A DNA stretch of 64,000 nucleotides from an uncultured Acidimicrobiales bacterium (GTDB lineage Bacteria > Actinomycetota > Acidimicrobiia > Acidimicrobiales > SHLQ01). The stretch lies in the NCBI GenBank assembly GCA_938038785.1, contig CALHTB010000031.1, positions 1 through 64,000 of the forward strand. Direction: 5' to 3'. Shown piece by piece: positions 54,001 to 61,297 of this stretch (the first letter of the stretch is position 1; each line of letters opens with the position of its first letter). A program made the position numbers and the translations under genes. The notes under the pieces are model-generated. The model saw only the letters and a program-made list of their open reading frames with translations, searched no databases and was not told where the DNA came from.

Positions 54001-54235
54001 CATGACGTTCGCGGGCATTGCCGCGTTGCTCGTCAACGGGTTTGGCGGACGATTCCGCGCAAACACCGTCATGTTGGCCCCCGACGAAACGTTTGGTGGC
54101 GGGTCGATAGAAACAGAGGAATCGGCCGCTTCGTCGCCGCCAGCACCGTCAACCCCAAATGAGTTACCGGTGTCGGATTCGACCTCTCGATGGTCGGTGC
54201 CGTCCAACGATCCGCCAGGGCCGCCAACGGTATGA
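51035..54235 (+). CDS. Large multi-spanning membrane protein (6-pyruvoyl-tetrahydropterin synthase-related family)
   Basis: 1066 residues. About twelve or more membrane helices in the first ~560 residues, with a first outer loop TPTGGDMGAHVWGPAFLRDE and GWTPDWYSGFPAFHFYMVLP, the conserved opening of the PTPS-related membrane family (GT-C-like). The second half is largely extracytoplasmic, with a final helix (~residues 985-1005) and a Ser/Pro/Glu tail. It probably acts in glycan or lipid-linked sugar transfer outside the membrane. The stop overlaps the next start as ATGA, tying it to the GtrA-GT2 fusion. Confidence 0.85.
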   Translation: MTSATPQRTGADRLEKIVTTIVVSASALFVFWQLQPNLIFTDTTPTGGDMGAHVWGPAFLRDELLPQLRLTGWTPDWYSGFPAFHFYMVLPALAIVILDIGISPFLSIPIIVALLAGAIVTYVQGNRSLSRRLLIGFAVLAPFIVAMPYNVAFKLVAVSGVVFFPVAGWALGHFGGLRFPGPAVLSLASLAFAFDRSFNIYGGNIASTLAGEFAASISLSLSLVALGLVIRGTRTGEHRGWAAVFIALTGLTHLLPAFFLLAAVIVTMILRVLQRRFSSVMWMLLSGTTAVFLSAFWVLPFYLRTDYLNDMGWERIEIVHSPLVTRSNLNPAEILSDYPPLPVLLVLAAIGLVLSLIRRVELGWILAMTALVMAVGFVWFPDGRLWNARILPFYYLAVGLLAGVAVYLIIVEVTKMPTVLRLGVAAASAILLLPTQIRGAVVWPEPEFMKLDDRLGGIFDYLGPAAGYSTRVVCIALLAIIVLTELPRQLSRLFDRAEIVALMVALGVMVATPARDILTGGQMENRNVWFAALVLALTVVLLAVVSLVRRFSSTSSPEKVEPTASIDSPEEAPVIPEIAPGFLAQLALPNPQAVLTAAPIAAMVCVFVLFGLALNTIGGIDTVTNAPKRTWSLGPLEIASDDNSFIPGWSTWNFSGLQAKPEAVNGPGDVGQGGWEEYAFVQRTMAGVGEQIGCGRAMWEFAPELNRYGTTMAMMLMPMWTDGCIGSMEGLYFEATPTVPYHFMLQSDLSAPSRQAGANQSVGGPSRAMRDLPYGNFDIDRGVERMHEMGVRYYMAFSRDSVEAARNHDALTEVATATPWVIFETQAVLVEPLDIAPVVLDGVRNHQDQWLDVGIEWFDDLSQTRPASSGPAEWRSIDAEEVVVRYEGDDTRLAGSVGDAPPMRDLLPETFVSTETTVSSIVAETDSISFSVDQIGTPVLVRASYFPSWKVRGADGPFRVAPNFMVVVPTEQNVELYFARTGTDWIALAMTFAGIAALLVNGFGGRFRANTVMLAPDETFGGGSIETEESAASSPPAPSTPNELPVSDSTSRWSVPSNDPPGPPTV

Positions 54236-55419
54236 CTCGGCGGCTGAGGTTCTTTGTAGCTGTCGCATTGGTGGCTACCGCTGTCGACCTCTTCAGCTAC
54301 TTGCTTCTACGCGACGCCGGCTTCCGATGGTGGGCAGCAGACATCGCTGCGCTGGTATTGGCAGCCGTTGTTGGCATGTCAGCCCATCGAAAGTTCACAC
54401 TGCGCAACGACCCCAACCTGCGCTGGATCCACCGACCCATCGCGTTCATTTCCTCGATCGCGTTGGCTGGGCTCGTCGACTTGTTCGTGTTGTTCAGTTC
54501 CAGCGAACGCGGCTGGCTCGCCAAGGCGATCGCTATCGCGGCGGCCGCGGTGGTGCGCGCCGTGTCGAACCGGTGGTTTCTCTTTTCGATCGTTCGAAGT
54601 GAGCAGGGGTCGCCGGCAAACCGAGCGGCACCGTCGGACTCACTTCGGCTTTCGGTGGTGGTGCCGGCGTACAAAGAAGTCGAGCGAATTGCCGACACCG
54701 TCCGCAAGCTCCACGGCCACCTCTCCACCCTGATCGACCCAAGCGACTTCGAAATCGTCGTAGTTGACGACGGCTCGGGCGATGGCACCGCGGCCGCGGC
54801 CGACGCAACCGGCCTTGCTAAGGGACTGCTCCTTCCGGAGAACTTGGGTAAGGGCGGCGCTGTCCGTCAGGGCATGCTCGCGTCGAGTGGCCGCAGCCGC
54901 GTGTTTCTCGACGCTGACCTTGCGTACGGACCCTCAGAGGTCATTCGCTTGATGACCGAACTCGAGGCAGGTTGGGACGTTGCCGTGGGCACCCGTCGAG
55001 ACTCCCGACTCGTCACCCACACCAGTGCCGGACTTGTGCGTGATGTTGGCGGGCGCATGGTGAACATCGCTACCCATGTCCTACTCCTCGGCCAATATCG
55101 AGACACCCAGGCCGGATGCAAGGGCTTTCGCAGCGATGTCGCCGAGCTCATCTTCTCGAAGACCAAGCTCAACGGTTTCTCGTTCGACATCGAGATCTTT
55201 CACCTCGTTGAACGGTGGCGATTGTCTTTGACCGAAGTGCCAATGACCATCGCCGAAACCGACGCGTCAACCGTCAACCTCATCCGAGACACGGTGACGT
55301 TGCTGGCCGACTTGGGTCGAATCCGTCGCTGGTCTGCACGGGGCGAATACACCGATCCAGAACGAGTGTCGTTGCTGCCAGAAGCAACGACCGCCACGGC
55401 CACGACATCGACCTCCTAG
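54232..55419 (+). CDS. GtrA-like membrane domain fused to a dolichyl-phosphate-glucose-synthase-type GT2
   Basis: 395 residues. Residues ~1-125 are a GtrA-like four-helix flippase unit (FFVAVALVATAVDLFSYLLL, ADIAALVLAAVVGMSAHRKF, SNRWFLFS). Residues ~145-380 are a GT2 domain: LSVVVPAYKEVERIADTVRK, FEIVVVDDGSGDGTAAAAD, ENLGKGGAVRQGM and VFLDADLAYGPSEVIRLMTE. It would make a polyprenyl-phosphate sugar and help flip it, feeding the coupled upstream membrane protein. The two functions are usually separate genes. ATG 54232 from the ATGA overlap. Confidence 0.9.
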   Translation: MTRRLRFFVAVALVATAVDLFSYLLLRDAGFRWWAADIAALVLAAVVGMSAHRKFTLRNDPNLRWIHRPIAFISSIALAGLVDLFVLFSSSERGWLAKAIAIAAAAVVRAVSNRWFLFSIVRSEQGSPANRAAPSDSLRLSVVVPAYKEVERIADTVRKLHGHLSTLIDPSDFEIVVVDDGSGDGTAAAADATGLAKGLLLPENLGKGGAVRQGMLASSGRSRVFLDADLAYGPSEVIRLMTELEAGWDVAVGTRRDSRLVTHTSAGLVRDVGGRMVNIATHVLLLGQYRDTQAGCKGFRSDVAELIFSKTKLNGFSFDIEIFHLVERWRLSLTEVPMTIAETDASTVNLIRDTVTLLADLGRIRRWSARGEYTDPERVSLLPEATTATATTSTS

Positions 55420-55475
55420 CACGTCAACATCGTCATACTGGCTTACGACGACGGCACGTCGACCGAAGGATGGAT

Positions 55476-56813
55476 ATGGGCGATATCGATGCAATTTTCA
55501 AGGCATATGACGTTCGCGGACTCGCTCCGGAACAACTCGACGCCGAGCTAAGCGGGAACATCGGCGCGGCGTATGGCCGATTCGTAGCCGACAACGATGG
55601 CGCCACTTCGATCGTGGTCGGTCATGACATGCGCCCAACCGGGCCCGAGTTCGCGGCTGCCTTCGCCGAAGGGGCAATGAGCCAAGGGCTCGACGTCATC
55701 GACATCGGACTGGCTTCGACCGACATGATGTACTTCGCGTCCGGCTCGTTGGACATGCCAGGTGCGATCTTCACGGCATCGCACAACCCGGCCGAGTACA
55801 ACGGCATCAAGATGTGCCGCGCTGGCGCCGCCCCAATGGGCGCTGATACTGGCCTAAGCGAAATCAAAGAGAACGCCCGCACCCGACTCGACACAACCGG
55901 CAACGGAAGCCTGAGTCAGAAGGAAATGCTCGACGGCTTCGCCGACCACGTCTTGTCGTTCGTTGACGTCGCGCAGATGAAGCCACTCAAGATCGTGGCC
56001 GACACCGCCAACGGCATGGGTGGGCTTGTGGTGCCTGCGGTGTTCCAACACCTGCCCTTCGAGCTCGAGATCATGTACGAGGAGCTCGATGGCACGTTTC
56101 CGAACCATCCAGCCGACCCGCTCAACGACGCCAACCTCGTCGACCTGAAGCGTCGCGTCACCGAAGTGGGGGCCGATATCGGCCTCGCATTCGACGGTGA
56201 CGCCGACCGCGTGTTCTTGGTCGACGCCAACGCCGAGGGCGTCTCGGGTTCGCTGACGACCGCACTCGTCGCCGAGGGGATTCTCCAACGCGAACCTGGC
56301 GCCACCATCCTGCACAACCTCATCTGCTCGAAGGTCGTGCCCGAGATCATCGCCGAGAACGGTGGCACCGCGGTGCGTACCCAGGTGGGTCACAGCTACA
56401 TCAAGGCGATCATGGCCGACACCGGCGCCGCGTTTGGTGGCGAGCACTCGGGTCATTACTACTTCCGAGACAACTGGCGGGCTGACTCTGGTTTGATCGC
56501 AGCGGTCGTGATCCTTGAAGCGATGTGCAAGGCAGACCAGCCTCTGCACGAGCTCGTACTTCCGCTGCGCCGATACGTCGCCTCGGGCGAGATCAACACA
56601 AAGGTCGACGATACGTCCGTCACCATCGACAAGGTCGCCGCTGCCTACGCCGGCGCCGACCAGGACCGCTTCGACGGCCTCACCGTCGACATGGGGGACT
56701 GGTGGTTCAACCTGCGCCCATCGAACACCGAGCCCTTGCTTCGACTTAATCTCGAAGCTGGCACCGAAGATGAAGTCGCAGCTCGAGTCGCCGAAGTAAG
56801 GGCGCTGTTTTAG
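55476..56813 (+). CDS. manB: Phosphomannomutase/phosphoglucomutase
   Basis: 445 residues. Start region DAIFKAYDVRGLAPEQLDAE; catalytic phosphoserine loop GAIFTASHNPAEYNGIKM; metal loop LAFDGDADRVFLVD; sugar-binding GGEHSGHYYFRDN; phosphate-binding LRPSNTEPLLRLNLEA. It interconverts mannose-6-P and mannose-1-P (GDP-mannose supply). ATG 55476 fits GAAGGA five bases upstream; ATG 55470 is too close to it. The stop abuts a family A repeat array. Confidence 0.95.
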   Translation: MGDIDAIFKAYDVRGLAPEQLDAELSGNIGAAYGRFVADNDGATSIVVGHDMRPTGPEFAAAFAEGAMSQGLDVIDIGLASTDMMYFASGSLDMPGAIFTASHNPAEYNGIKMCRAGAAPMGADTGLSEIKENARTRLDTTGNGSLSQKEMLDGFADHVLSFVDVAQMKPLKIVADTANGMGGLVVPAVFQHLPFELEIMYEELDGTFPNHPADPLNDANLVDLKRRVTEVGADIGLAFDGDADRVFLVDANAEGVSGSLTTALVAEGILQREPGATILHNLICSKVVPEIIAENGGTAVRTQVGHSYIKAIMADTGAAFGGEHSGHYYFRDNWRADSGLIAAVVILEAMCKADQPLHELVLPLRRYVASGEINTKVDDTSVTIDKVAAAYAGADQDRFDGLTVDMGDWWFNLRPSNTEPLLRLNLEAGTEDEVAARVAEVRALF

Positions 56814-57058
56814 CGCTGGGACTTCCGCCCAGATCTGCGGAAGTCGACATGGTCGTCCGCTCTGCTCCCTCCCCGTTGGCGCTGGGACTTCCGCCCAGAT
56901 CCGCGGAAGTCGACATGGTCGCTTCGCGAGTTCCGCTCCCCGTTGGCGCTGGGACTTCCGCGATCATTTCTTGGGACTTCCGCCCAGATCCGCGGGAGTC
57001 GACATGGTCGCTTCGCGAGCTCCGCTCCCCGTTGGCGCTCCAAGGGCTGAGTCGACAC
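56814..57058. repeat. Family A hairpin repeats, about four units
   Basis: The clearest units: GACTTCCGC-CCAGATCT-GCGGAAGTC at 56820-56845 and GACTTCCGC-CCAGATCC-GCGGAAGTC at 56886-56911, each a 9-bp perfect stem with 8-base loop, followed by GACATGGTCG. A truncated and a further unit lie at about 56950-57010. The right end AAGGGCTGAGTCGAC (57044-57058) is shared with the thrC 3' end. No gene lies in this gap. Confidence 0.88.
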
Positions 57059-57060
57059 CG

Positions 57061-57066
57061 TATGCT
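57061..57066 (+). promoter_or_regulatory. -10 element (TATGCT) for the Trm112-like gene
   Basis: Ends seven bases before ATG 57074 and favours this start over ATG 57062. Confidence 0.45.
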
Positions 57067-57073
57067 TGCTCTT

Positions 57074-57310
57074 ATGGCACTTGCACAGCAGCTTCTCGAA
57101 ATCCTTGCTTGTCCATCGGACAAAGGACCGCTTCTGTACTTCGAAGCCGAGAACAGCCTCTACAACCCCCGGCTGAAGATGAAATACTCGATCGTCGACG
57201 ACATTCCAATCATGTTGATCGACAAGGCCGAGACCGTCGACGATGCCGAGCACGCTCGACTTGAAGCGCTCGCTGAGAGCTCGGGAATCACCCCAACTTT
57301 TGACGCCTAA
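57074..57310 (+). CDS. Trm112 family protein
   Basis: 78 residues. LAQQLLEILACPSDKGPLLY and YSIVDDIPIMLIDKA are the Trm112/YcaR-like zinc-ribbon signatures, though only one Cys remains in the first knuckle (ACPSDKG). Commonly placed between manB and ahcY or sugar-isomerase genes in actinobacteria; perhaps a methyltransferase activator. The manB-Trm112-ahcY order is conserved. Confidence 0.9.
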   Translation: MALAQQLLEILACPSDKGPLLYFEAENSLYNPRLKMKYSIVDDIPIMLIDKAETVDDAEHARLEALAESSGITPTFDA

Positions 57311-57350
57311 CGTCACGTCGCCGGTCTCACCCTTGGGCGAGTGGATCTCC

Positions 57351-57356
57351 TACAAT
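57351..57356 (+). promoter_or_regulatory. -10 element (TACAAT) for ahcY
   Basis: TACAAT matches the TATAAT consensus at five positions and lies 111 bases before the ahcY ATG, giving a leadered transcript, unlike most promoters here. No good -35 found. Confidence 0.5.
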
Positions 57357-57361
57357 GACCG

Positions 57362-57467
57362 GTGGCTGAACAGACGTTCTTGAGGCCAGCTGGTCCCAGC
57401 CACTTCATTATCTGCGAACGCGCAGACGTCCGAGATTCTCATCTCGGCCATCCCCAGGAGCTTTCCT
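57362..57467 (+). promoter_or_regulatory. Structured 5' leader of ahcY, candidate cis-regulatory RNA
   Basis: Consecutive helices: GTGGCTG (57362-57368) with CAGCCAC (57397-57403), enclosing a small stem near GGCCAGCTGGTC; TCTGCG-AACG-CGCAGA (57411-57426); CCGAGAT-TCTC-ATCTCGG (57430-57447). AGGAG (57456-57460) follows seven bases before the ATG. The sequence does not show the conserved core of the SAH riboswitch or SAM-IV as I know them, so this is an unassigned structured leader. Confidence 0.55.
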
Positions 57468-58919
57468 ATGACCACTCCCGACTTCAAAGTCGCTGACCTC
57501 GAGCTGGCCGAATTCGGCCGCAAAGAAATGCGCCTCGCCGAGCACGAGATGCCCGGCCTTATGGCACTTCGCGCCGAATACGGCGACGCACAACCACTGA
57601 AGGGCGCCCGCATTGCTGGCTCTCTCCACATGACGATCCAGACCGCCGTTCTCATCGAGACCCTCGTCGCTCTCGGTGCCGACGTTCGTTGGGTGACGTG
57701 CAACATCTTCTCCACACAGGACCACGCTGCAGCAGCGATCGCCGTTGGTCCTGAGGGGTCCGTAGCCGACCCGAAGGGCACGCCAGTGTTTGCGTGGAAG
57801 GGCGAAACGCTCGAAGAGTACTGGTGGGCAACCGAACAGCTCTTCCACTGGCCAGACGGGCAAGGCCCCAACCTCATCCTCGACGACGGCGGCGACGCCA
57901 CGATGCTCGTGCACAAGGGCCTCGAATTCGAAAAGGCCGGCGCCATCCCCGAGACCCCAGAAGACGCGTCCGAAGAAGAGGGCGTCTTCATGGAACAGCT
58001 CCGCACTATCTGGGCCGAACAGGGCAACGACTTCTGGCAGAAGATTGCGCCGGGCATCCGCGGCGTCTCGGAAGAGACCACCACTGGTGTTCATCGCCTC
58101 TACCACATGCAAGAGGCAGGCGAGCTCCTGTTCCCAGCCATCAACGTCAACGACGCAGTCACCAAGAGCAAGTTCGACAACCTGTACGGCATTCGCCACA
58201 GCCTCATCGACGGCATCAACCGCGGCACCGACGTAATGCTCGGCGGTAAGACCGCCGTCGTTCTCGGATACGGCGATGTCGGCAAGGGCTGCGCAGCTTC
58301 GCTCAAGGGTCAAGGCTGCAAAGTCATGGTCACCGAGGTCGACCCAATCTGTGCCCTTCAGGCCGCAATGGAAGGGTTCGACGTCGTTCGTCTCGAAGAC
58401 GTCATGGAAACCGCCGACCTCTTCATCACCACCACGGGCAACAAGGGCATCATCATGGCCGACCACATGGCCCGCATGAAGCACCAAGCAATCGTGGGCA
58501 ACGTAGGTCACTTCGACAACGAGATCGACATGGCCGGCCTCGAAAAGATGAGCGACGTGCAGCGCACGAACATCAAGCCACAGGTCGACGAGTACGTCTT
58601 CCCTGACGGCCACTCGGTACTCGTGCTCTCCGAAGGACGCCTCCTCAACCTCGGTAACGCCACCGGCCACCCAAGCTTCGTGATGTCGTTCAGCTTCACC
58701 AACCAGGTACTGGCGCAAATGGAACTGCATGCCAACGCCGAGAAGTACGCTGGCCCACCGCCAGAGGTCATCGTGCTTCCCAAGCAGCTCGACGAAAAGG
58801 TCGCACGACTTCACCTCGACCACCTCGGTGTTCGCCTCACCGAGATGAGCCAAGAACAGGCCGACTACATCGGCGTCCCCGTCGAAGGCCCCTACAAGCC
58901 CGACCACTACCGGTATTAG
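57468..58919 (+). CDS. ahcY: Adenosylhomocysteinase
   Basis: 483 residues. Hydrolyses S-adenosylhomocysteine to adenosine and homocysteine, keeping methylation going. Start region [39 protein letters not shown]-binding [21 protein letters not shown]-terminal [20 protein letters not shown] and PYKPDHYRY, the tetramer-stabilising Lys-Tyr end. The leader is structured; a long hairpin terminator follows. Confidence 0.98.
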   Translation: MTTPDFKVADLELAEFGRKEMRLAEHEMPGLMALRAEYGDAQPLKGARIAGSLHMTIQTAVLIETLVALGADVRWVTCNIFSTQDHAAAAIAVGPEGSVADPKGTPVFAWKGETLEEYWWATEQLFHWPDGQGPNLILDDGGDATMLVHKGLEFEKAGAIPETPEDASEEEGVFMEQLRTIWAEQGNDFWQKIAPGIRGVSEETTTGVHRLYHMQEAGELLFPAINVNDAVTKSKFDNLYGIRHSLIDGINRGTDVMLGGKTAVVLGYGDVGKGCAASLKGQGCKVMVTEVDPICALQAAMEGFDVVRLEDVMETADLFITTTGNKGIIMADHMARMKHQAIVGNVGHFDNEIDMAGLEKMSDVQRTNIKPQVDEYVFPDGHSVLVLSEGRLLNLGNATGHPSFVMSFSFTNQVLAQMELHANAEKYAGPPPEVIVLPKQLDEKVARLHLDHLGVRLTEMSQEQADYIGVPVEGPYKPDHYRY

Positions 58920-58927
58920 GCGCTGAT

Positions 58928-58971
58928 CCCGAAGGGAGCAGCGGCTCCGCCGCGATTTTGCTCCCTTCGGG
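58928..58971 (+). terminator. Terminator-like hairpin after ahcY
   Basis: CCCGAAGGGAGCA (58928-58940) and TGCTCCCTTCGGG (58959-58971) pair perfectly; the loop contains a second small stem (GCGGC-TCC-GCCGC). Confidence 0.75.
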
Positions 58972-58977
58972 CTGCAG

Positions 58978-59170
58978 CATGACGTCCTTCGGGGAGCGTT
59001 CATGCGGCACGCAGCCTGGGCGCCGGAGGCGGTGCTTGCGGCTTCGCAGCTTCGAACTCAGTTGGCGGCTTCGCAGATCAGCGATGACGTCCCCTCCGGG
59101 GGCCGTTCATTCGCCACAGTGACATGCTGTTGTTTCGACGTTGGTGGCGGTGTTCGCGGCTTCCAGCTTC
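58978..59170. repeat. Repeat-rich spacer after ahcY
   Basis: It holds two related blocks (ATGACGTCCTTCGGGGAGCG at ~58979 and ATGACGTCCCCTCCGGGGGC at ~59083, each followed by TTCAT), a 22-base block at 59039-59060 identical to 20087-20108, and a degenerate third copy near 59157. The 415 bases 58920-59334 have no supported gene. Confidence 0.65.
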
Positions 59171-59210
59171 GAACTTGGTTAGTGAGAAATCAGCAGTGTT
59201 GTGCGTGTCG

Positions 59211-59241
59211 GTCAACGATGGGGTCTGACCCCATTGTTGAC
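59211..59241. repeat. Palindrome GTCAACGATGGGGTC/GACCCCATTGTTGAC
   Basis: 15-base arms with one mismatch around a single T. A second imperfect hairpin (GGGCAGGC... GCCTGTCC) follows at ~59243-59291. Similar GGGGTC/GACCCC palindromes occur widely in bacteria, some with REP-associated transposases. Confidence 0.8.
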
Positions 59242-59334
59242 AGGGCAGGCACGAGCCCCCGTTTCTTGCGGGCCTTTATGGGGCCTGTCCCCAAGGGTGG
59301 TGAGGGGAGCTAGCGGTGGTGTCAGGATGGGGTG

Positions 59335-59793
59335 ATGTTCGAGCTTCCCCGTGGGGTCACTGGCTATGGCAAGGAGAACACCCGGGAGGCGGTCGGGCGG
59401 AAAGACTTCTTTACCCAATGGGTGCGGTCGTTGGCTTCAGCGAACCACAGCAAAGTTGTCGAGGTACCTGTTGCTGAACCGTGGCCTTCATTCACCACGC
59501 TCGGCATCGATCGTCTTGAGATCTGGCTGTTGCACAACAACCACGTGCCCCTCGTTGGGGTGTTGACGGTTCCGCCAGAACCAGGGTCTTCGTGGGCAGC
59601 TGCGGGCGGCTATGTCGACCTCGAAGTCCCAACCCACGCTGCAGGCTGGAGGCCGCAACTGCTGGGCGCAGCGGTACTCAACGCCCCACTTGAACCATCA
59701 TCTCTCGACTTGCTTGCGTCGGCCGAGCGTGAACTTGCCGATCGGTACAAGCCCCAAACCATCGGCCACGTCATTTTCAACTATTGGGCCTAG
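59335..59793 (+). CDS. Hypothetical protein
   Basis: 152 residues, unrecognised. FELPRGVTGYGKENTREAVG opens it; the centre is an alternating hydrophobic pattern (LEIWLLHNNHVPLVGVLTV); it ends with TIGHVIFNYWA. No signal peptide or membrane segment. ATG 59335 used (GTG 59332 possible). GGATGGGG lies before the start. The base composition and frame are ordinary for the region, so it is likely real. Confidence 0.65.
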   Translation: MFELPRGVTGYGKENTREAVGRKDFFTQWVRSLASANHSKVVEVPVAEPWPSFTTLGIDRLEIWLLHNNHVPLVGVLTVPPEPGSSWAAAGGYVDLEVPTHAAGWRPQLLGAAVLNAPLEPSSLDLLASAERELADRYKPQTIGHVIFNYWA

Positions 59794-59920
59794 CTGAATG
59801 CTCGCTACGGAGCGTGGTTTCGTGTGACTCGCGCCGCAACGTTTGTGCCGCCTGGCGCGCGGACCTGTGGCAAATTCATGTCCGTTGTGTTGCGGCCAAG
59901 ATCTTGTCAGTGCCGCTCTC

Positions 59921-59926
59921 TAAGGT
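59921..59926 (+). promoter_or_regulatory. -10 element (TAAGGT) for the comF-like gene
   Basis: Ends seven bases before ATG 59934. Confidence 0.4.
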
Positions 59927-59933
59927 GGCCGGC

Positions 59934-60536
59934 ATGTGGTTATTCCAGAACACGTGCGTCGTGTGCAACGAGCCCGCAAGCGGCGTGTGTGGGGCCTGCG
60001 TCGATCAGCTCTCGCCTCCCGACGTCCCCCCTCTGCTGGCGGTCGACAAAGCAACCGTCCTGTGTTCCTACGAGGGGGTCGGCGCCGAGCTTGTCACCGC
60101 CATCAAATACGAGAACCGCCGACAAGCTCTCTCTCCGTTGGTAGACGCTCTCGCCGCTACCTTGCACTCCAACTTCGACGCGGTGGTGGCCGTACCATCG
60201 CACCCCGAGCGGCGCCGCGAGCGTGGCTTTGATGTTCCCGAGCTCATCGCCAAGCGGCTGTCGAAACATCTCGGTGTGCCGGTCGCGAAGCCGTTGAAGC
60301 GGGTCGACAATGGGGCCCAGCAGGGCCGCGACCGGGCCGAGCGTCAAGGAGTTGAATTTCGCGCCAGCGATCGCGTACCTGAGCGCATTCTTCTCGTCGA
60401 CGACGTGGTCACCACCGGCGCTACCGCTGTCGCGTGCGCTCTCACCCTCGGCTTAGCTGGTGCCCGCTCGACCTCATTCGTTGCGCTGGCTGCAACACCG
60501 GCTCCGAATGCGGCCACAACTGCAGTCTCGAACTGA
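59934..60536 (+). CDS. ComF family phosphoribosyltransferase-like protein
   Basis: 200 residues. An N-terminal zinc ribbon (CVVCNEPASGVCGACVDQL) is followed by a type I PRTase fold with VVAVPSHPERRRERGFDVPE and the PRPP motif RILLVDDVVTTGATAVAC. ComF-like proteins support DNA uptake in competent bacteria, but in actinobacteria the role is unclear; here it precedes hpf and secA as in many actinobacteria. The open frame upstream to 59784 is not coding. Confidence 0.88.
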   Translation: MWLFQNTCVVCNEPASGVCGACVDQLSPPDVPPLLAVDKATVLCSYEGVGAELVTAIKYENRRQALSPLVDALAATLHSNFDAVVAVPSHPERRRERGFDVPELIAKRLSKHLGVPVAKPLKRVDNGAQQGRDRAERQGVEFRASDRVPERILLVDDVVTTGATAVACALTLGLAGARSTSFVALAATPAPNAATTAVSN

Positions 60537-60636
60537 CTCTCACAATTCTGCTGATCGTTTTCGGGGTCAAGGTTTTCTGTTGTAGTGTCGAATGTCACAG
60601 CAATACCTACAACTCAGAATGACCCGGAGGAACCCC

Positions 60637-61194
60637 ATGCAGGTGAACATCAGCTCCCGTCGAACCAACGTGACTGATCGGTTGCAAGATGTAACCCGAT
60701 CAAAGCTCAGCAGGCTCGACAAATACGTTCCAGGACTGGAACGAGCTGATGTGCATTTCTGTGAGGAGCGAAATCCTCGAATAGCTGACAAAGAGATTTG
60801 CGAAGTAACCCTTGAGGGTGATGGCCATTCCGTCCGAACCAAGGTGACCGCCCCAGACCCCTATACGGCAATCGATATGGCTACGGTCAAGCTCGAGCAT
60901 CAGCTCCACAAGCTCAAGACGAAACTTCACCGCCACGAGAACAACGGCGAGCACAGCATCCGCGTCGACGACCTCGCAATGGCAATGCCGACGCAACTCG
61001 ACGTTGACGACAATGTGGCGCAGATCGTCAAGAAGAAGCAGTTCACCATCGACCCAATGACCGCAGAAGACGCAGTTCTGCAAATGGAATTGCTCGGCCA
61101 CGACTTCTTCTTGTTCACCAACGTCGAGACAAATAAGTCGTCCGTCGTCTACATCCGAGACGATGGCGATATTGGTCTGATCGACTCGGCGTAA
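60637..61194 (+). CDS. hpf: Long-form ribosome hibernation promoting factor
   Basis: 185 residues. N-terminal HPF/RaiA domain (VNISSRRTNVTDRLQDVTRS, KLEHQLHKLKTKLHRHEN), a linker, then the C-terminal dimerisation domain (KKKQFTIDPMTAEDAVLQME, HDFFLFTNVETNKSSVVYIR). It stalls and dimerises 70S ribosomes in resting cells. GGAGG six bases before ATG 60637 fixes this start over ATG 60619. Upstream, GTTGTAG...CTACAAC forms a 7-bp inverted repeat (~60578-60613). Confidence 0.95.
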   Translation: MQVNISSRRTNVTDRLQDVTRSKLSRLDKYVPGLERADVHFCEERNPRIADKEICEVTLEGDGHSVRTKVTAPDPYTAIDMATVKLEHQLHKLKTKLHRHENNGEHSIRVDDLAMAMPTQLDVDDNVAQIVKKKQFTIDPMTAEDAVLQMELLGHDFFLFTNVETNKSSVVYIRDDGDIGLIDSA

Positions 61195-61282
61195 CCAATC
61201 TGGCTAGCGATTCGTGGCGGGCGGCGCGAAAGAAATCGGCGAGAAGCGTTCGTCGTGACGCAGCCAAGTGAGCTTGCACCAC

Positions 61283-61288
61283 TAGCAT
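61283..61288 (+). promoter_or_regulatory. -10 element (TAGCAT) for secA
   Basis: Ends nine bases before ATG 61298; no ribosome-binding site seen. Confidence 0.4.
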
Positions 61289-61297
61289 TAGTTCGCT

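Noticed and set aside
56814-57058. Small coding genes in the 56.8-kb repeat array (open frames run through it)
   Set aside because: The same sequence recurs in other gaps in different frames; the only gene is the Trm112-like one beginning at 57074.
57310-57467. Assignment of the ahcY leader as a known SAH or SAM-IV riboswitch
   Set aside because: The conserved core sequences I know for these classes are not visible; left as an unassigned structured leader.
57408-59003. 531-aa open frame on the minus strand opposite ahcY
   Set aside because: It mirrors the codon pattern of ahcY (GC-rich third positions keep the opposite frame open); the plus-strand protein is unambiguous.
58978-59330. 103-aa plus-strand frame at 59002-59313
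   Set aside because: Consists of dispersed repeats and palindromes with no protein-like pattern.
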